64,000 nt of DNA from Nematostella vectensis (GCF_932526225.1 NC_064037.1:4794703-4858702), one strand, 5' to 3'. Positions 1 to 12,759 are shown, counted from the stretch's first letter. Notes: generated from the sequence alone by a model not told the origin. Numbers and translations: made by a program.

Positions 1-283
1 CTCTAACTTGGTGTTTACTATGTTTAACATACCTTGACACATTCTAAAATGTTTCTCTCTAACTTGGTGTTTACTATGTTTAACATACCTTGACACATTC
101 TAAAATGTTTCTCTGTAACTTGGTGTGTACTATGTTTAACATACCTTGACACATTCTAAAATGTTTCTCTCTAACTTGGTGTGTACTATGTTTAACATAC
201 CTTGACACATTCTAAAATGTTTCTCTCTAACTTGGTGTGTACTATGTTTAACATACCTTGACACATTCTAAAATGTTTCTCTC
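1..283. repeat. 56-bp tandem repeat derived from an S6K exon 3' end and splice donor
   Basis: Five copies of a 56-bp unit occur with starts spaced exactly 56 bp: the motif cttgacacattc begins at 33, 89, 145, 201 and 257. The copy at 257 is the true end of S6K exon 5. Read on the minus strand, each unit contains the codons for RNILECVK followed by the donor GTATGTT and about 30 bp of intron. The four downstream copies are therefore repeated exon-end/donor junctions. The array may continue left of the window. Confidence 0.95.
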
Positions 284-1581
284 TGCCTTAGTGTGTGCTG
301 TATCCTTCTGGCTTCTGATAATTGCAGCCTGGAAGAGTAGATCTAACATTAACACACTAATGGATACACACCCAAGCCAAAACACAAGATTATGAAAGGC
401 AAAAGAGGAGTCACAGCCTAATTTTTCTAATTTTGGCTTGTCATTTTATTGGGTGGACAGAAGGGAGGGGCTTCAGGGATAGGGGGACAAAAGCCCCCCC
501 CCCCCCCCCCACCCCTTTTGTAAAATACTTTGTAACAACAGGGGGCTTTCCAGAATATCTGGTTTGAGAAAGGTAATCAAATTTAAATGGAAACATGCAG
601 TCATATTTTCTTATACAACGGTTTATAACAGTTCACCTTTATAATCAAAAGTAAAAAAAAAAAATGTTCTTTTTACTAGCAGAAATGAATGGGAGTTATC
701 CTTTTATGTACATGTATGAAACTTGGAAAGAAAAATTATACTATAATTACAAGTTTTTTAATCAAAACATAACAATAACACAAATTTGGTAGAAGAACAG
801 CAGTTTATTTATCAATGCGCGTTTAGAATATTTGTAAACCAAGTCATACAATCAATCGCATATATAAAAGCTATTGAGGAGTGCAGTTCTTTAATGTCTA
901 CTCGAATTTTACCGTTCAACTCACCTTTTTTAACACTTTCATAGCGAATATTTTTTCTTTACTGTGTCCATGGTTCTTTTTGACTAAAAATACCTGGAAA
1001 ATAGTGCAAAATACGCGTTAAATTCGCTTACGAGGGGATTAGAGAAGGTGGTAGCTTTAGATCGTTTCACGACAATGTCCTATATTCTAACGAACCTTTC
1101 CGTATCCACCCTTCCCTAGGACTTTTAACAGCTCAAAACTTTCCGGTCCGACTTTCTCGTCCTTCGGATTAACAGTTTCTTCAGATAACTGGAGGGTTTC
1201 CATCCTGTGAAACAAAAACAGAAATTTTATTATGTCGACGCAATCGAAACTTCTACACGATGGTGATTGTGGTGAACACAGTCGAACCGGCGTTTTGGCA
1301 TTTCTCTCACCTCTCATCTCCGTCCATCGGTTCATCGTAAACCTGGCCCTGAAAATAGACCCTTCTGTTAATAGGTATACCCTAGACACTTATCGGATGG
1401 CAAACAAACTCGTGAAACTCGATCAAAGGGGCAAATAATCGCGCCAAAATCGAGTCATTCGCGAAGACAACGCAATGGGAATTTGACATGTTACCTCGTC
1501 AAATTCATCATCACTGGATAATTCATCCTCTCCGGCTGCCAAAGCCACATCGTTAATATCCGGGGGAAACACCTCAGCCAT
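257..1581 (-). CDS. RPS6KB: p70 ribosomal protein S6 kinase, first five coding exons (3' part outside window)
   Basis: AGC-family Ser/Thr kinase acting downstream of TOR and PDK1, phosphorylating ribosomal protein S6. Exons read on the minus strand are 1495-1581, 1311-1348, 1096-1204, 925-993 and 257-328. All have GT-AG borders and consistent phase; the 38-bp second exon is needed to join exon 1 (phase 0) to exon 3. The product so far is 125 residues: an acidic N-terminus starting MAEVFPPDINDVAL, then ETLQLSEETVNP, close to the conserved S6K pre-kinase segment. Next come the glycine loop GKGGYGKV (about 72-79), the ATP lysine in FAMKVLKK (K97) and KDTAHTKAERNILE with the helix-C glutamate (E117). 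The rest of the kinase domain, the hydrophobic motif and the tail lie left of base 257. A canonical TOR-signalling motif (FDIDL type) is not visible. The family call is very secure; I cannot separate S6K1 from S6K2, since invertebrates usually have one gene. Confidence 0.93.
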
Positions 1582-4500
1582 TTTCCTTTAGTTAAGACAT
1601 ACAATCGGTTAAAAATACGCTAAATTCTGGCTCTAAAACTTCGATAAAATTTCCTAAACTCTGAGTTTTCGGAGTAACAATGAGCTCATGGTCACCAATG
1701 TTCTGATTGGTCAAAAAGCAGTCACATGGTATACGAGTATACCGCGTGTGAAATTCGTGGGTCTGAAGGCCAAGGTTTAATAACTTCGAAGATACTTTCT
1801 CAATTTATACTTTATGGTGAACCCCTTTCTAAAGATCACTCTCAGCTCATTTAATGGCTGGCTTAGATGGACTTGTGGTCGATTCATCATGTATTTTGTC
1901 AGCACACGTGCGCAAGTGACCATATAAAGAGAACGCGTGACAAGCGATAAATGACTCACGTAACACGGATCACGTTCTTCGATATTTTAGAACACATTCT
2001 TCAATATTTTATTCACAAGTTTGATGTCATCGAGCAAATAAGTTCTATATTGTCAACCGATAAAATGTAAAGCACGTTCTTAGATAGCTGGATAATTTGC
2101 ATTTTGTTCGCCCTTCCTACTCATGTGGCTCCCTGATCCTTTCAGTCACGTGTAGGCCGTCATTCTTTTCGTCACTTTTGTGCCTTTGCGAGTACTTTAC
2201 CCTGAGAACCTCAAATAAGTAATTTAAGTGCAGAAATCGCGCACATTTTCCACTATCTCACCTACACATTTTTTTTAAACCTACCGATTCTGATGATTAC
2301 TAGACTGCACACAGGCGTTAGTGTGTGGGCCGAGCGAGTTAGAAATACCCTCGCGATAACAAGAGCGAGGGGATTTCGACTGCGTGCGAAGCACGCCCGG
2401 GCGCGGCCCTAAGCCCCTCCAACTGAAACCGCGCGCCACAGGGCTCCTGAACACTCGGAAAGCAGCACAAAGAGAGAGCCTGTCCGCAGGCTAGATGATT
2501 CCATTCAGAAAATTGCAACAATTTGCCGGGAGCATGTATGTGTCTATCAGATCACATTAACTATAAGCGAGAGATGTACACTCTCTTCACTAACAGACAG
2601 TGCGCTTGTCACGTTAGGTAACCAAGCTTATTTGGTAAGGTAACATAGGTAGTCCTTACATCACTGAGATGCACACAAATTTTTCACTTACAGGCAGTGC
2701 GCTCTGCAAATAAATCGTTGCGCACTGTTCAGACGTCGTTGGACGGGCAGTGCGCACTGGACAAAAGCTATATGTGCCTAATGCGCGTATTGCTCAACCG
2801 AGACGAGAGTGCGCTCTTTACATAAATCCTCAGATAGCCCCATGTACTTGAGAGTGTGCGCTCAAAACTACGCGAAATATACATACTTTGCCAAGCAGAA
2901 GGATTACCAAGATTACCCAGTCCGAATCGTGAAGGCTTTTCCAAACAAATAGTGGCAAGTCGCATAAAAGTGGAGGGTAATTAATCGCAAAGAATTCGCA
3001 AGAAAAAAAACAGTACTAACGTCACACACCTAAGATGAAATGTAAGCGTTGAACAGAAATTGATGAAGTTCTGTTTTTATATTTAAAAAAAAAGACGGTG
3101 CGCATTACATTGTGGGCAGTCCAGATATCAACAACAAAGAGTGTGTACTTTGTAATTAAGGTTTTTGTTAGTGGGACAGAGAGCACTGCAATAAAATGAT
3201 CAGTGGTCAGCCCTTTTAAATGCTGCTCTTCGCGATTTTCCTTGCCAAGATAAGGTATGAGTTATAGTTTATAAAGCATTTATACATCAATCAAGGGGAG
3301 AAAATAATTAAGTTGTTAACTTTGTTCCACAAGCTTTTTAACTTGTCAGATCATTTGCTTTGTGGTGTTTGCCCTGTTGTGTTAAAGCTGTAAAAGCAGC
3401 ACTTTTTTTAGAGAAAGTATATATTGCTGCCTTGGTCACGTTTTAAAACACCTTTTACATCATTTGGTTAAGCATTCATGTATGTTTTTAGCATTATACG
3501 ATATACCTAGATACAGTCAAAGAGTGCTCACTTGAATTCTAAGTGTAGATCATTAAGCATTTTTTACTAAATTCAATAAATTGCCTTTTATCTTTAGAAA
3601 CACACTTATGAAATAAAGGGCTTCAATTGCAATGAAGGCAGACATAGAAAAAATAAATGCGGGAGACTAGCTATATTTTCATAAATAATTCTACGAAATT
3701 TAGACGCAGGCAAAACTAGAGGAACGTTCAAGATACATCTTAAAATAAATAAATTAACGATACGATTATCAAAATCGGTTAGAAACGATGATGAAACAAA
3801 CTGTTCGTGAAAAAAAATTAGTTTGATCAATCGCCCGAAATCGCCAAACACTTAAACTTTTACGTGCAAACTGCGGAAAGTTTAAAAAGTTAAGTGTTAA
3901 GAGTCTGTTTATCATTAGGGCGATAGCGAAAGGTAAGTGATCCTCGACTTTGACACACGAACAAGTGCAAGTTATAGTCATTCGATGTTTGTGCTCGACA
4001 AGTTATCAATTGAATTGGCGCTTGCTGGTACGTCCTTTTGAAACTGCCTTAAAGAAGGCCAATCCCGCCGCAATTTGACACTTGCGCACATAACCGAGCA
4101 ATTTCAAGGATCCACTTCCATCGTCTGGTTCAAGCAAGTAACTGGTATACTTTCCAACAAATATCGTATATACAATATCGAACCTCAATCATGGATGGTT
4201 ACTTTGGCGTCTTCTTGCAAAGAATGATTTGTTTGTTAAATGTAATCAATAACAAAAAAAGTCGCCGACCGACATTCTTTAAAAAAGATCAATCCACCTG
4301 ATAGATCTCAATAGTTATCATCATGATTGGCGCATTGGCCGTTTAGTTAGGTGAGGCTTTTCCCGTAGCAGTCTAGTAACAAGTGCTGTTGAACCACAGT
4401 TTCTTAGACTGCATTAAAAAAGAATTCCTTTTGTTGCTAAACAAAATGTGTGGCCCCAAGAAGCGCTGAAAGCGTTACGCTCTCTATGTAAAGTTATATC

Positions 4501-7500
4501 TTTGTGCCTTATGTGCTTATTGATTTTCTTGAGGCGAGACGCTTATTTTGAAATTTCAGACATCAAATCTAGACGTTTGATCTGCTTGATAATAAGAAAA
4601 AGTGTAATTAGTGTAACTAAGACGCCTTTTCTTGGGTCCGCGTTACATTTATTCGGGGGTGAGGGTAACTGAAAAAAACTGTGACGAATTTCTGTCCTCG
4701 TCCAGGTGAAGGGAAAGTCGCTTCAGCCTTGGTTTGGCTATTAATGAAAACACAGAACCGCTGCTCGCTTAGAATTTTATCTCAAGAGCCCGCGAAATGC
4801 AGATAACGTCTATCTGCAATGGAACTGAATAACTGAACAAAGTTTCCTGTAAACTCGATTAAACAAAAAACTATGAAATGGTCTAGACTAACGAGTCCCG
4901 CGTATATCATGTAGGTTTACACTATAAATACAAAGCAAACTCGAACTCGGAGAAATCGACTTCACTATTAGGGAAATGAACAGAGGGGCGTGGCTGCACT
5001 TCTTCCCACAGTTTGCGTGATGCCCCTGTGCCCTGCTTTGTTATACTGACGGTTTTTAATCATTAAATATGATTCCTACTGCCTCGAAGTAATCTCCAGC
5101 ACATTTTGCCCCGTTTACTTGAGCTTCCCCTCACTCATCAAGAATACAAACTTTGATCCACTATGATTCTCAATTAGGCAGGTATAATTATTGAATGAGT
5201 TACATCCTGTATCCAATGGATTACAACAATGATGATTTCAATGAAATAATTATAGAAATCGCTAAAATAAATCTTCAACCCGAACTAATTCAAGCCCTAG
5301 CTATTACTCGAACTGATGGTTATTCTCCAATGTTCGATTTAGCAAGATTTTATAGTATGTATTTCTGGAAGTGAAATTCATGCATACATAGATTTGTGGT
5401 TACCACTTTGGTGTAAAAAGCAGGAAACATTTTAAAGCACAAACAGATGCCGACAATCGTTGTTACTAACGTAGGGTGTGAAAATTAGAAAATGGCTAAG
5501 CTATATTCAATTTACTTGATGAATGATCATTCGGAATGGCAATGAAATCGTTTCCAGACGGAAACACGCTCCAAATTGTTAAAAGCCGTCTATTAGGTTG
5601 AGTAAAACATGACAGATTCGGGAACGTAGGAAAATCCAAAGATTGTGTGTAAAGCTTAACTGCGTTAAGCCTAATTGTCATCGCTAATTGATATTTTAGC
5701 AGTGTAGTTGATTTGAGAGAAGAGAGAGTAACTCTAACCGCACCTATGGTTATTTTTCGTAGTGTTATATCCCTAAAGTACTTAATCCTTTTTGAAGTAA
5801 AAAAAACCACTTATGCTTTTACCCTGTCTTTAATCCTAACAGGATTGTTTTGATTGAAAAAATAAATGTAGGCAAATGACTAAGAAATGGCCTTGCCCAT
5901 CGAGAACTCATTTTCAAAATGTCACGGATAGGAAAGAAAAAAACAATGTGTTGAATGAGATTTGATGTGGAATCAAAGTGTGGAATACAATGTCTTCAAA
6001 AAGTTTCGCCATAATGTAAAAACAAACACTGAAAGAACCGTCTTCAATTATTTCTAAAAGTCTTTCCTTTGACCAGCCGCCAATAAGTGCAAAAGTAAAC
6101 GCGATTTTTAGTCAAGCGATGAAAAGCATTTCTGGACCAAGGACGGATTTCTGCACAAAGAAGGGCTCAAATTTTAATCAACCTCTTGGCATTATCTTAG
6201 GGTAAAATGTCAACACGTATTTTATTTGTTTGTCTCTGATATACCAAATCTAATTGAGAAGAAAACGTTAAAACTTTTATTAATCAGACGGAATTCCATA
6301 CCTTAGCTTATAGACTTTCTACCTTAAAATCTAACCAAGAGTCTTACGTATCTAGGAGTACCCAAAGTAGCCGTAATGGGATAAAATAAAGTCTTTTTGG
6401 ACAATTTTGACAGCGGATAGCTTCTATAATAAACGGATGATTTAAGACTACTTTTAAAAAAACGTTCTTTTTATTTACCGGAGGCTTTCTATTCGGAACA
6501 AGGTGGGATATGCGACAGTTATTAGCGTTTTACAAATAGGATAGCTTTATATTGAAAAGCAATTACAAGCCGTTCGTTTCATTAAATAACAAGGGATGTT
6601 TGTAGTTGCGTGCCAGTGCCATCGCAAGAAACCATGGGAAAATCAAAGTGGGGGGCAATATTTTAGTTATGGTAAAATGTTATTTTTAAAGATATCAAAT
6701 ACATTTTGTAATCATCAATTTTCCTCTTGTGAAGAATATTGCGAAATCCTTTACTTGGATTTAACTTTATCGCCGGGTTTAATCTTCTAAATCCTCCACG
6801 TTTAGATCCTCCATCTTTTAATTCCTTCCACGTTGATAAAAATGCAACAAAAGACGGGGAAAATCCCCATTAAATCAATTTTTTTGAAAAATGACGCCAG
6901 GAAATTCTCCAAAGAAAGGATAAAAGTGAAGTGATAGCCACTTGAAATGGGATTTTATATTTTCAGTTTGGTTCTTTATCCAAACAAATATGTTGGTCAA
7001 CGTCATGATATATTGAATGGAAACCTTGTTCTAATTTGCCCACGAATTTTCGAAAAATAAACAATACGCACTTTCAAAACAGCAAGCCCACCTAGGAAAA
7101 TAACCCTGATTTGCCGATCAATATGATTAGGGGCGTTTGACGCAAAAAAGGCCGAACAGATAGGTAAACTAAGGCAGTCATATTTTTTTAATGGTAATAT
7201 TTCAAGTTGAAGATCTCAAAACTGGTGACGCGCATTGGCGGACGCTCTGACATTGGCGCTGATTGTCCACCTGTCGATGGATCCCACTTTGAAATACTCT
7301 CCGACAGCCAAACGCACATGAACGGAAAAACAAAAAGATCTCAAAGATACGATGACGTCTAACGAGGCAATCGCAGATTTATCGAGTAAATCATAAACAT
7401 CATTTGCCGTACTGGCAAGCCAGATAAATAGGGACAGATCTCATGCGGAACAAACGCATTTGGAACTCGTCTTGTTATCGTCAGGAGCATGATGAAGGAT

Positions 7501-7682
7501 TTTTTTCACAGATGAAACTAATGACTATAAAAAAAAACGGGATAAAATAGAGGCAAGCGTCAGGGAAGTCAAATTAATACGTGTTTCTGAACAAGAGGAA
7601 AATTAGGCTCGTAGTTGTGATTTTTGACAAAAAAATCGCCTTGATTTCCCTGACTCGCTAATTTGCGTGAAAGGCAGAAACA
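1582..7682. other. gene-poor interval upstream of S6K and of the GPCR
   Basis: No coding region with convincing similarity or exon structure was recognised in about 6 kb. The first few hundred bases above 1582 should contain the S6K promoter and 5' UTR, but no clear TATA box or other element can be assigned. The octamer CAGTGCGC recurs near 2597, 2696 and 2746. A 59-codon open frame at 5195-5374 (+) is the only short ORF with protein-like composition. The rest is AT-rich single-copy-looking sequence. Confidence 0.6.
5195..5374 (+). CDS. possible small ORF, 59 aa, unrecognised
   Basis: An ATG at 5195 opens a 59-codon frame to TGA at 5372-5374. The product begins MSYILYPMDYNNDDFNEI and is mildly acidic with a mixed, globular-like composition, unlike most chance ORFs nearby. 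It has no signal peptide or recognisable motif, and no homologue comes to mind. It could be an isolated exon, a small peptide gene or chance; chance is the leading explanation. Confidence 0.15.
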   Translation: MSYILYPMDYNNDDFNEIIIEIAKINLQPELIQALAITRTDGYSPMFDLARFYSMYFWK

Positions 7683-8729
7683 ATGAACAACTCTGACGGT
7701 ATGGTTTTAGAACATCCGAGCTTCACAAGACCTCTAGCCCTGACAAGCGCTATCTGTCTATGTATCCTATCAGCCATAACCATCACAAGCAACATTTTAC
7801 TGCTCGTTGCCATATGGAAGGATCCGCTAAAATGCTTCAAATCCGCCGCCACGTATTACGTGGTTGGACTCAGTCTCGCGGACCTTTGCACTGGACTTAT
7901 AACGGAACCATTCTTTGCAGCAGCCTACTTTATCACTTTCCTTGAAGGCAAAGTCGTCTACAGCGGGGCGTTGGGATTTGTGTATCGCGCCGGCGTAGCA
8001 GTTTCTGGGGTGGCACTCAAGTATTCGTTTCTTGTTATTTTGGCGTTGTCTTGGACTCAGTTCGTGGCGATCACTTGGCCTCATAGCTACAAAAGATTTG
8101 TAACCAAGCGCAAGGTTCTCTTTTTCATGGTTGCGGTTTTCTTGTACTTGGTGCTGTTCACTTCAGTCCAACTGCTGAACATTTTTAAGATAATGACATT
8201 CCTCATTGTAGACTTGACGCTAAACACTACCTTCCTGTGCGTTAATTTATTAGTAATTTCTGTCCTCTTGATCGTCGCGTATCGTAAGCGCACCGTTTCC
8301 AGAGCAGCGACTTATTCGCAATCGACGACTCAGGGCAAAGCAAACGGTGGTGGCGCGCGCGAGAGAGCTATAGACCACCAGTTCACTATCGTTAGTATCT
8401 ATTTGGCAGTGATCCTCCTCCTCACCGCGCTCCCGCATGTGATCTTAGCCTACACCTACCTCTTCACCCATTCCACCCTGACCGTGAAGCAGAACGAGCG
8501 AATCCAAATCGCGCTTCGCATCTCCGATATTCTCTTGTTTATTAAGGTCTGTCTTGATCCCTTCGTCTACGCATGGCGCTTGCCCGCCTATAGGAAAACT
8601 CTGGCGACAATGTTCTTATCACGGAATGGCCGAAGCGAACAGGAGCGAATGGAGGGGATGAGACTAACTGGACACGATCAGCTATCTTCGAGCCCCAAAC
8701 AGAAAGCTCAAGCAACGTTACAAGCTTGA
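7683..8729 (+). CDS. rhodopsin-like (class A) orphan G-protein-coupled receptor, intronless
   Basis: A 348-residue seven-helix plasma-membrane receptor in a single exon, as is common for cnidarian class A receptors. Landmarks: sequons at N2 and N181; helix 1 about 18-45 with the conserved Asn (N37); helix 2 SLADL with D67; helix 3 about 101-130; helix 4 about 144-163; helix 5 about 173-200; a charged third loop 201-231 (RKRTVSRA...ARERAID); helix 6 about 232-258; helix 7 about 277-298 ending DPFVY (292-296) in place of NPxxY. The DRY position reads TQF (125-127, in LSWTQFVAITWP). No cysteine is seen at the top of helix 3, and helix 6 lacks CWxP, reading LLLTALP. The Ser/Gln-rich tail could be phosphorylated. 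The ligand cannot be predicted. The ATG at 7683 is the first in frame and gives a normal short N-terminus. Confidence 0.88.
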   Translation: MNNSDGMVLEHPSFTRPLALTSAICLCILSAITITSNILLLVAIWKDPLKCFKSAATYYVVGLSLADLCTGLITEPFFAAAYFITFLEGKVVYSGALGFVYRAGVAVSGVALKYSFLVILALSWTQFVAITWPHSYKRFVTKRKVLFFMVAVFLYLVLFTSVQLLNIFKIMTFLIVDLTLNTTFLCVNLLVISVLLIVAYRKRTVSRAATYSQSTTQGKANGGGARERAIDHQFTIVSIYLAVILLLTALPHVILAYTYLFTHSTLTVKQNERIQIALRISDILLFIKVCLDPFVYAWRLPAYRKTLATMFLSRNGRSEQERMEGMRLTGHDQLSSSPKQKAQATLQA

Positions 8730-11700
8730 ATTAAACAGTAAACTGGAAGAACAGCGCAATACTGACAATAATTGTAATCGCCCTAGTGTAAAAGTCGTAT
8801 CTTTTCCGTTAGCGTAAAATTCTCATTATTCTAAACGTCGTTTTGTTTGCTTAAAAGGACATAATCACATTGAATCCTTATTGAAAGACAGAGGGACTGT
8901 ATCGGTAGACGTCCATCTCCAGTGTAAAAAAGTCTTCTGGATAGAAATGTTTATAACAAATATTTAAAAAATATTGTCGAAAAAGTTTTGTTTCTTATTT
9001 AATCGGCGTTTTTAACTCACAATGTGTTGCATTTTTTTTTCTTTATTTTAATCTTTTAAGTAAGATGAACACTAAAACGCTTTTTCACCGTGAGAATACG
9101 CGTTATAACAATATAGGGGGCTTAAACATGAATAAGATTCTTCCGCGTGGGTTCTAGTAGAATGCTCATATGTTTAATCTTCGATGTTGGACTATGACAT
9201 GTTTGCCAAATGGCAGACATAAAAAATGTCATTTAACCATTTCAATAACCAGCTAAATGAAGAAACAGTTCAAGGAGATTTACTGCCTTTGCCATAAAAA
9301 CTGAATACTAATAGGATAGTCTTGTCGACATCCGCAATGTCAAAGATAGAGTTTAGCAAAGAGATTATAATCCAGGTTATGTAATAAGCAATGAATTATT
9401 GAGAACCACCAAAAGGCTTTTATTAGTTCACTTGTAGCGACAAGTTGGCGAGAATCGCGCGTTTGCGAGACGATAATAAAGCTGACGCTCAGGTTAATGT
9501 GAAAAAAAAAAAGATTTAAGCAATGCTCAACATTATTAGATAAACGTTTCCCCCTGATCTTCCCACTTGTAATTCGAAGTTTTTTTTCTTATTATTATTG
9601 TCTTCTGTTACTTTTTTTTTCTCACTGCATTTGCCTGTAAGCGGAAACCTCCGTCAAACGTTTATAAACGATTCTCAAATTATTTCCTTTTAATTTGGAT
9701 ATGTAATTCGCCGTGAAAAGCACAAGAAAACATGTTTTCAATTGCATATCCGGTTTCGTGCCAACGCTCCATCGCTATTGAGAAGATTTGGTTATTCCAA
9801 CCAGTAGAGCGGTTTATTCCCCAGAGTTTGAACTAAATGATGTCTTGAAAATTTCCTTCAATTTCATAGCAAGGCTGAATTCAAACTCTAATTTACCGAG
9901 CATCTTAAGTTTTTACTTTAAAAGAAATAATAACTATTCAGTATGTTATATTAAATCAATATTTATCCGATATATGCTATACAGCTGACAATACCTTTAT
10001 TTTATGACTTACATCAAGAGAAGGAAAATGATAAATTAAAGCCATTATTACGTAAAGACCATTTGACGTTGTTGTATGATTTTTGAGCAATGAGTGCAAC
10101 GTCTTTCTCTCACTTCTTACAAATAAATCATACAGCGTCCTAGAAAAAGCTGGTATTGGCAAAGATAAAAAGGATTTGTTCCGCAAAATATCTCTCTAGC
10201 AGCCTTTTTTTTTTTTTTGCTAACTGGAAAGATGTTAGACCCCTCTGTTGCTGGAAAAAATCGTCCCGAATAGTTCCGCTGGCAAAGTTGTGGAGTCGAA
10301 CTAGTTGTGCTGGGAATATTTTTTGGCGCTGAGCGGGATGCTTGCGTGAGAAAAATCGCTCCGATCGGTTATACGGGCAGTTATTCATGTGCTAAAATGC
10401 ATAACCACTGGTGACTGGGAAAAAAAAAAAAACTAACCAATGCTGGCCGTGAAAAAAAACGGAATCCCTCCTGGGAAAAACGAACAGATAATGTTTTCCC
10501 AGAAACTTTTAATAAAAATGGATATTTTCGGCATCAGAACATATTCAAACAACGAAATATGCCATTTTAACGTGTTTCGGGAAAGGGGTTGTATTCCCTT
10601 GTCTTTATACATGCCCCTCCCCCCTCCAGTTGATTCGGTGAATGGTTGCCAGTGACAACCAGTTATACAGTCATTCGTACGAAATGTTTAGTCGTTTTCA
10701 AGATTGATAGCACACATATTCGCTAGGAGCAGCAGAACGTTGATAATAAGAAGCCGAAATTAATTACAGAAGATGAAAAAGATGTAGAATTTTCACCGCC
10801 TTCTATCGAATATGCTAATCGAATATACCCAAATGTTTGCCAAAATGTTTGTGTCCCTTCGGTTAATATATATTCTTGCTACTTGAGTACATCGTAAGAC
10901 TTATCTAAATCGTAGAAACGATAACTAATGTTGTCATCAATAACTGACTTAACGATTGTCAAAAATTAATGACAAAATACCAGCAATATTATTAGGAAAT
11001 AATAAGAAAAAAAATACTTTAAACTATGACATTTATATCATGGTTACAATTTTCAATACCTAGACAATTACTTTCGAAAATGATTTTCGCCAGATATAAT
11101 GTAAACTTCGCATATTGCGCACAGCAGGAAAGCACCAAGACCAATTAGTGTCTCCATCTCTAGTAATTATGACGGTCTTGAAACACCAGGTCAAAAAGCT
11201 CGTTGCTGTGGGGCAATAAATACCGTTAAAACACCAACGTACTCATTGTCCCTTTTCACGCTGGTTTAGAGGAAATTAAAAATAGTCCTTCTTATTCTAA
11301 CAGAAAATCTTTATTTATAAAGTCACAAGTCACGTAATATTGCTTTCTCTTTGCTGATTGCTCACAAAGTGCCTAGATCGCATTTGGTATTATCAAAGCC
11401 TTTAGTGTCATTTGCGTAGCGCAGGACACAAATTGCAATGACTTTTAGAATGTATTGGTCGTATCACACAGGAGCGGATCTAAGATTTTAGCTCCCATAC
11501 CTAAATCTACCACTGCATCATCTCTTATTCATCGTAATCTTGGTCATATTTACATCACTATTAATACAGGGCCGTAGCAGGGGGTGGGGCACTTAGGGGC
11601 ATGTGCCTCCTAATGGGGGCGCATTTATGGGGAGGCAATAACCAGGATCTCAGGCCTTAGTCGGTTACGCCACGCACAGCTAGCTGAGACGTAGACTAAA

Positions 11701-12641
11701 AAATATCGGGGTCTTTTTCACGATTGCTTCTCCTGGGGATTAGCTTGTTGCCAGGTTGCCATAGTGCCAAGTGTGGTAATTTCGTCATCATGCACAGAAC
11801 CATGTGACCTAGGTATCATATATCGCCGCCTTTAATCTTTTGTTCTCCTGTGCATGCTAATTCGTGTACGTGCATATCTTTCGTGCTTAGAAACAAGAAA
11901 AGGAAAAACTAAACTATGCTGAAATGTGCGCGATCTAAAGATGGTTTATGTGGCAGACAAAAAGTGGAATATTTAGGCGTTCATATCCTTACCCTTTCGC
12001 ATCACCATCGGGGACGTAGGAAAGGAACATTGCAAATGCAATATCATTGGAAACTGGAATCAATACGATGGATACACGGAAAAAAATAATTTCAAAATTA
12101 ACTAAAACAATACAGAAATATGAATTAGAATTCCATGCTTGTTAGTATCAAGATTTTTAATCAATTTTGATCTGTATGCCCCCCTTTAAGTGATTGATTC
12201 AGTATCGATGGTCGTGTAGGTTAAGTGCAGGTACCTGTACTAGTGTTGGGAGGGCTGAGCTGATGGGGAAGGGCAATTCTAGTCATAGGGCGTACAAGTA
12301 TGAAAACAAAACAAAAACAAACAAACGCTACGCGTGAGCCAAGCAATCGCGCTCTTTTCAGCGCTTTCCCTCCCGTTCTTCCCTGGTTATCGAGTGCAGA
12401 GTCTGTGAGCATGCGCGATAACATCAAGTACCGCGTTCCTCTTGGACCACTTGGGTCGCCGTAATGCGAATGAAGCTTGGAAGCTCATTCGTTAATGCAG
12501 GTGTTAACAGTAAAAAATCAGAGGAATATGTAACAACAACCGGATTTGTAAGAAAGTTTAACGGGAAATGTACCTTTTGATGAACACTTATAAAATTCTC
12601 ACCAACTAGAACTTTAACAAGTAACAATTTTGAAGTGGGTT
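8730..12641. other. non-coding interval between GPCR and RFC5
   Basis: AT-rich sequence with homopolymer runs and no supported gene. Near 11568 a CAGGGCCGTAGCAGGGGG motif followed by G-rich sequence resembles one end of the CAGGGGCGTAGCCAG-type MITE found at 53157, so it may be a decayed transposon end. Open frames here look like chance. Confidence 0.5.
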
Positions 12642-12759
12642 GGGGGCCCTGTGGTAGAGGTTCCATTGCTACTGGTCAGCGGGCTCCTCTTGACAAATTT
12701 GGGGGCCCTGTGGTAGAGATTCCATTACTACTGGTCAGCGGGCTCCTCTAGAAAAATTT
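12642..12759. repeat. two-copy 59-bp tandem duplication upstream of RFC5
   Basis: A 59-bp segment (12642-12700) beginning GGGGGCCCTGTGGTAGAG is repeated at once at 12701-12759 with only a few mismatches. It ends about 180 bp before the RFC5 start codon, so it lies in the likely promoter or 5' UTR region. Confidence 0.9.

Noticed and set aside
1-285. CRISPR-like or bacterial repeat array
   Set aside because: Units are direct tandem copies without unique spacers, the same holds for the arrays at 24.2, 30.6 and 50.4 kb, and the DNA is animal.
12221-12666. Minus-strand frames of 68 and 80 codons upstream of RFC5
   Set aside because: No motif, splice context or conserved composition; the second overlaps the 59-bp duplication only by chance.
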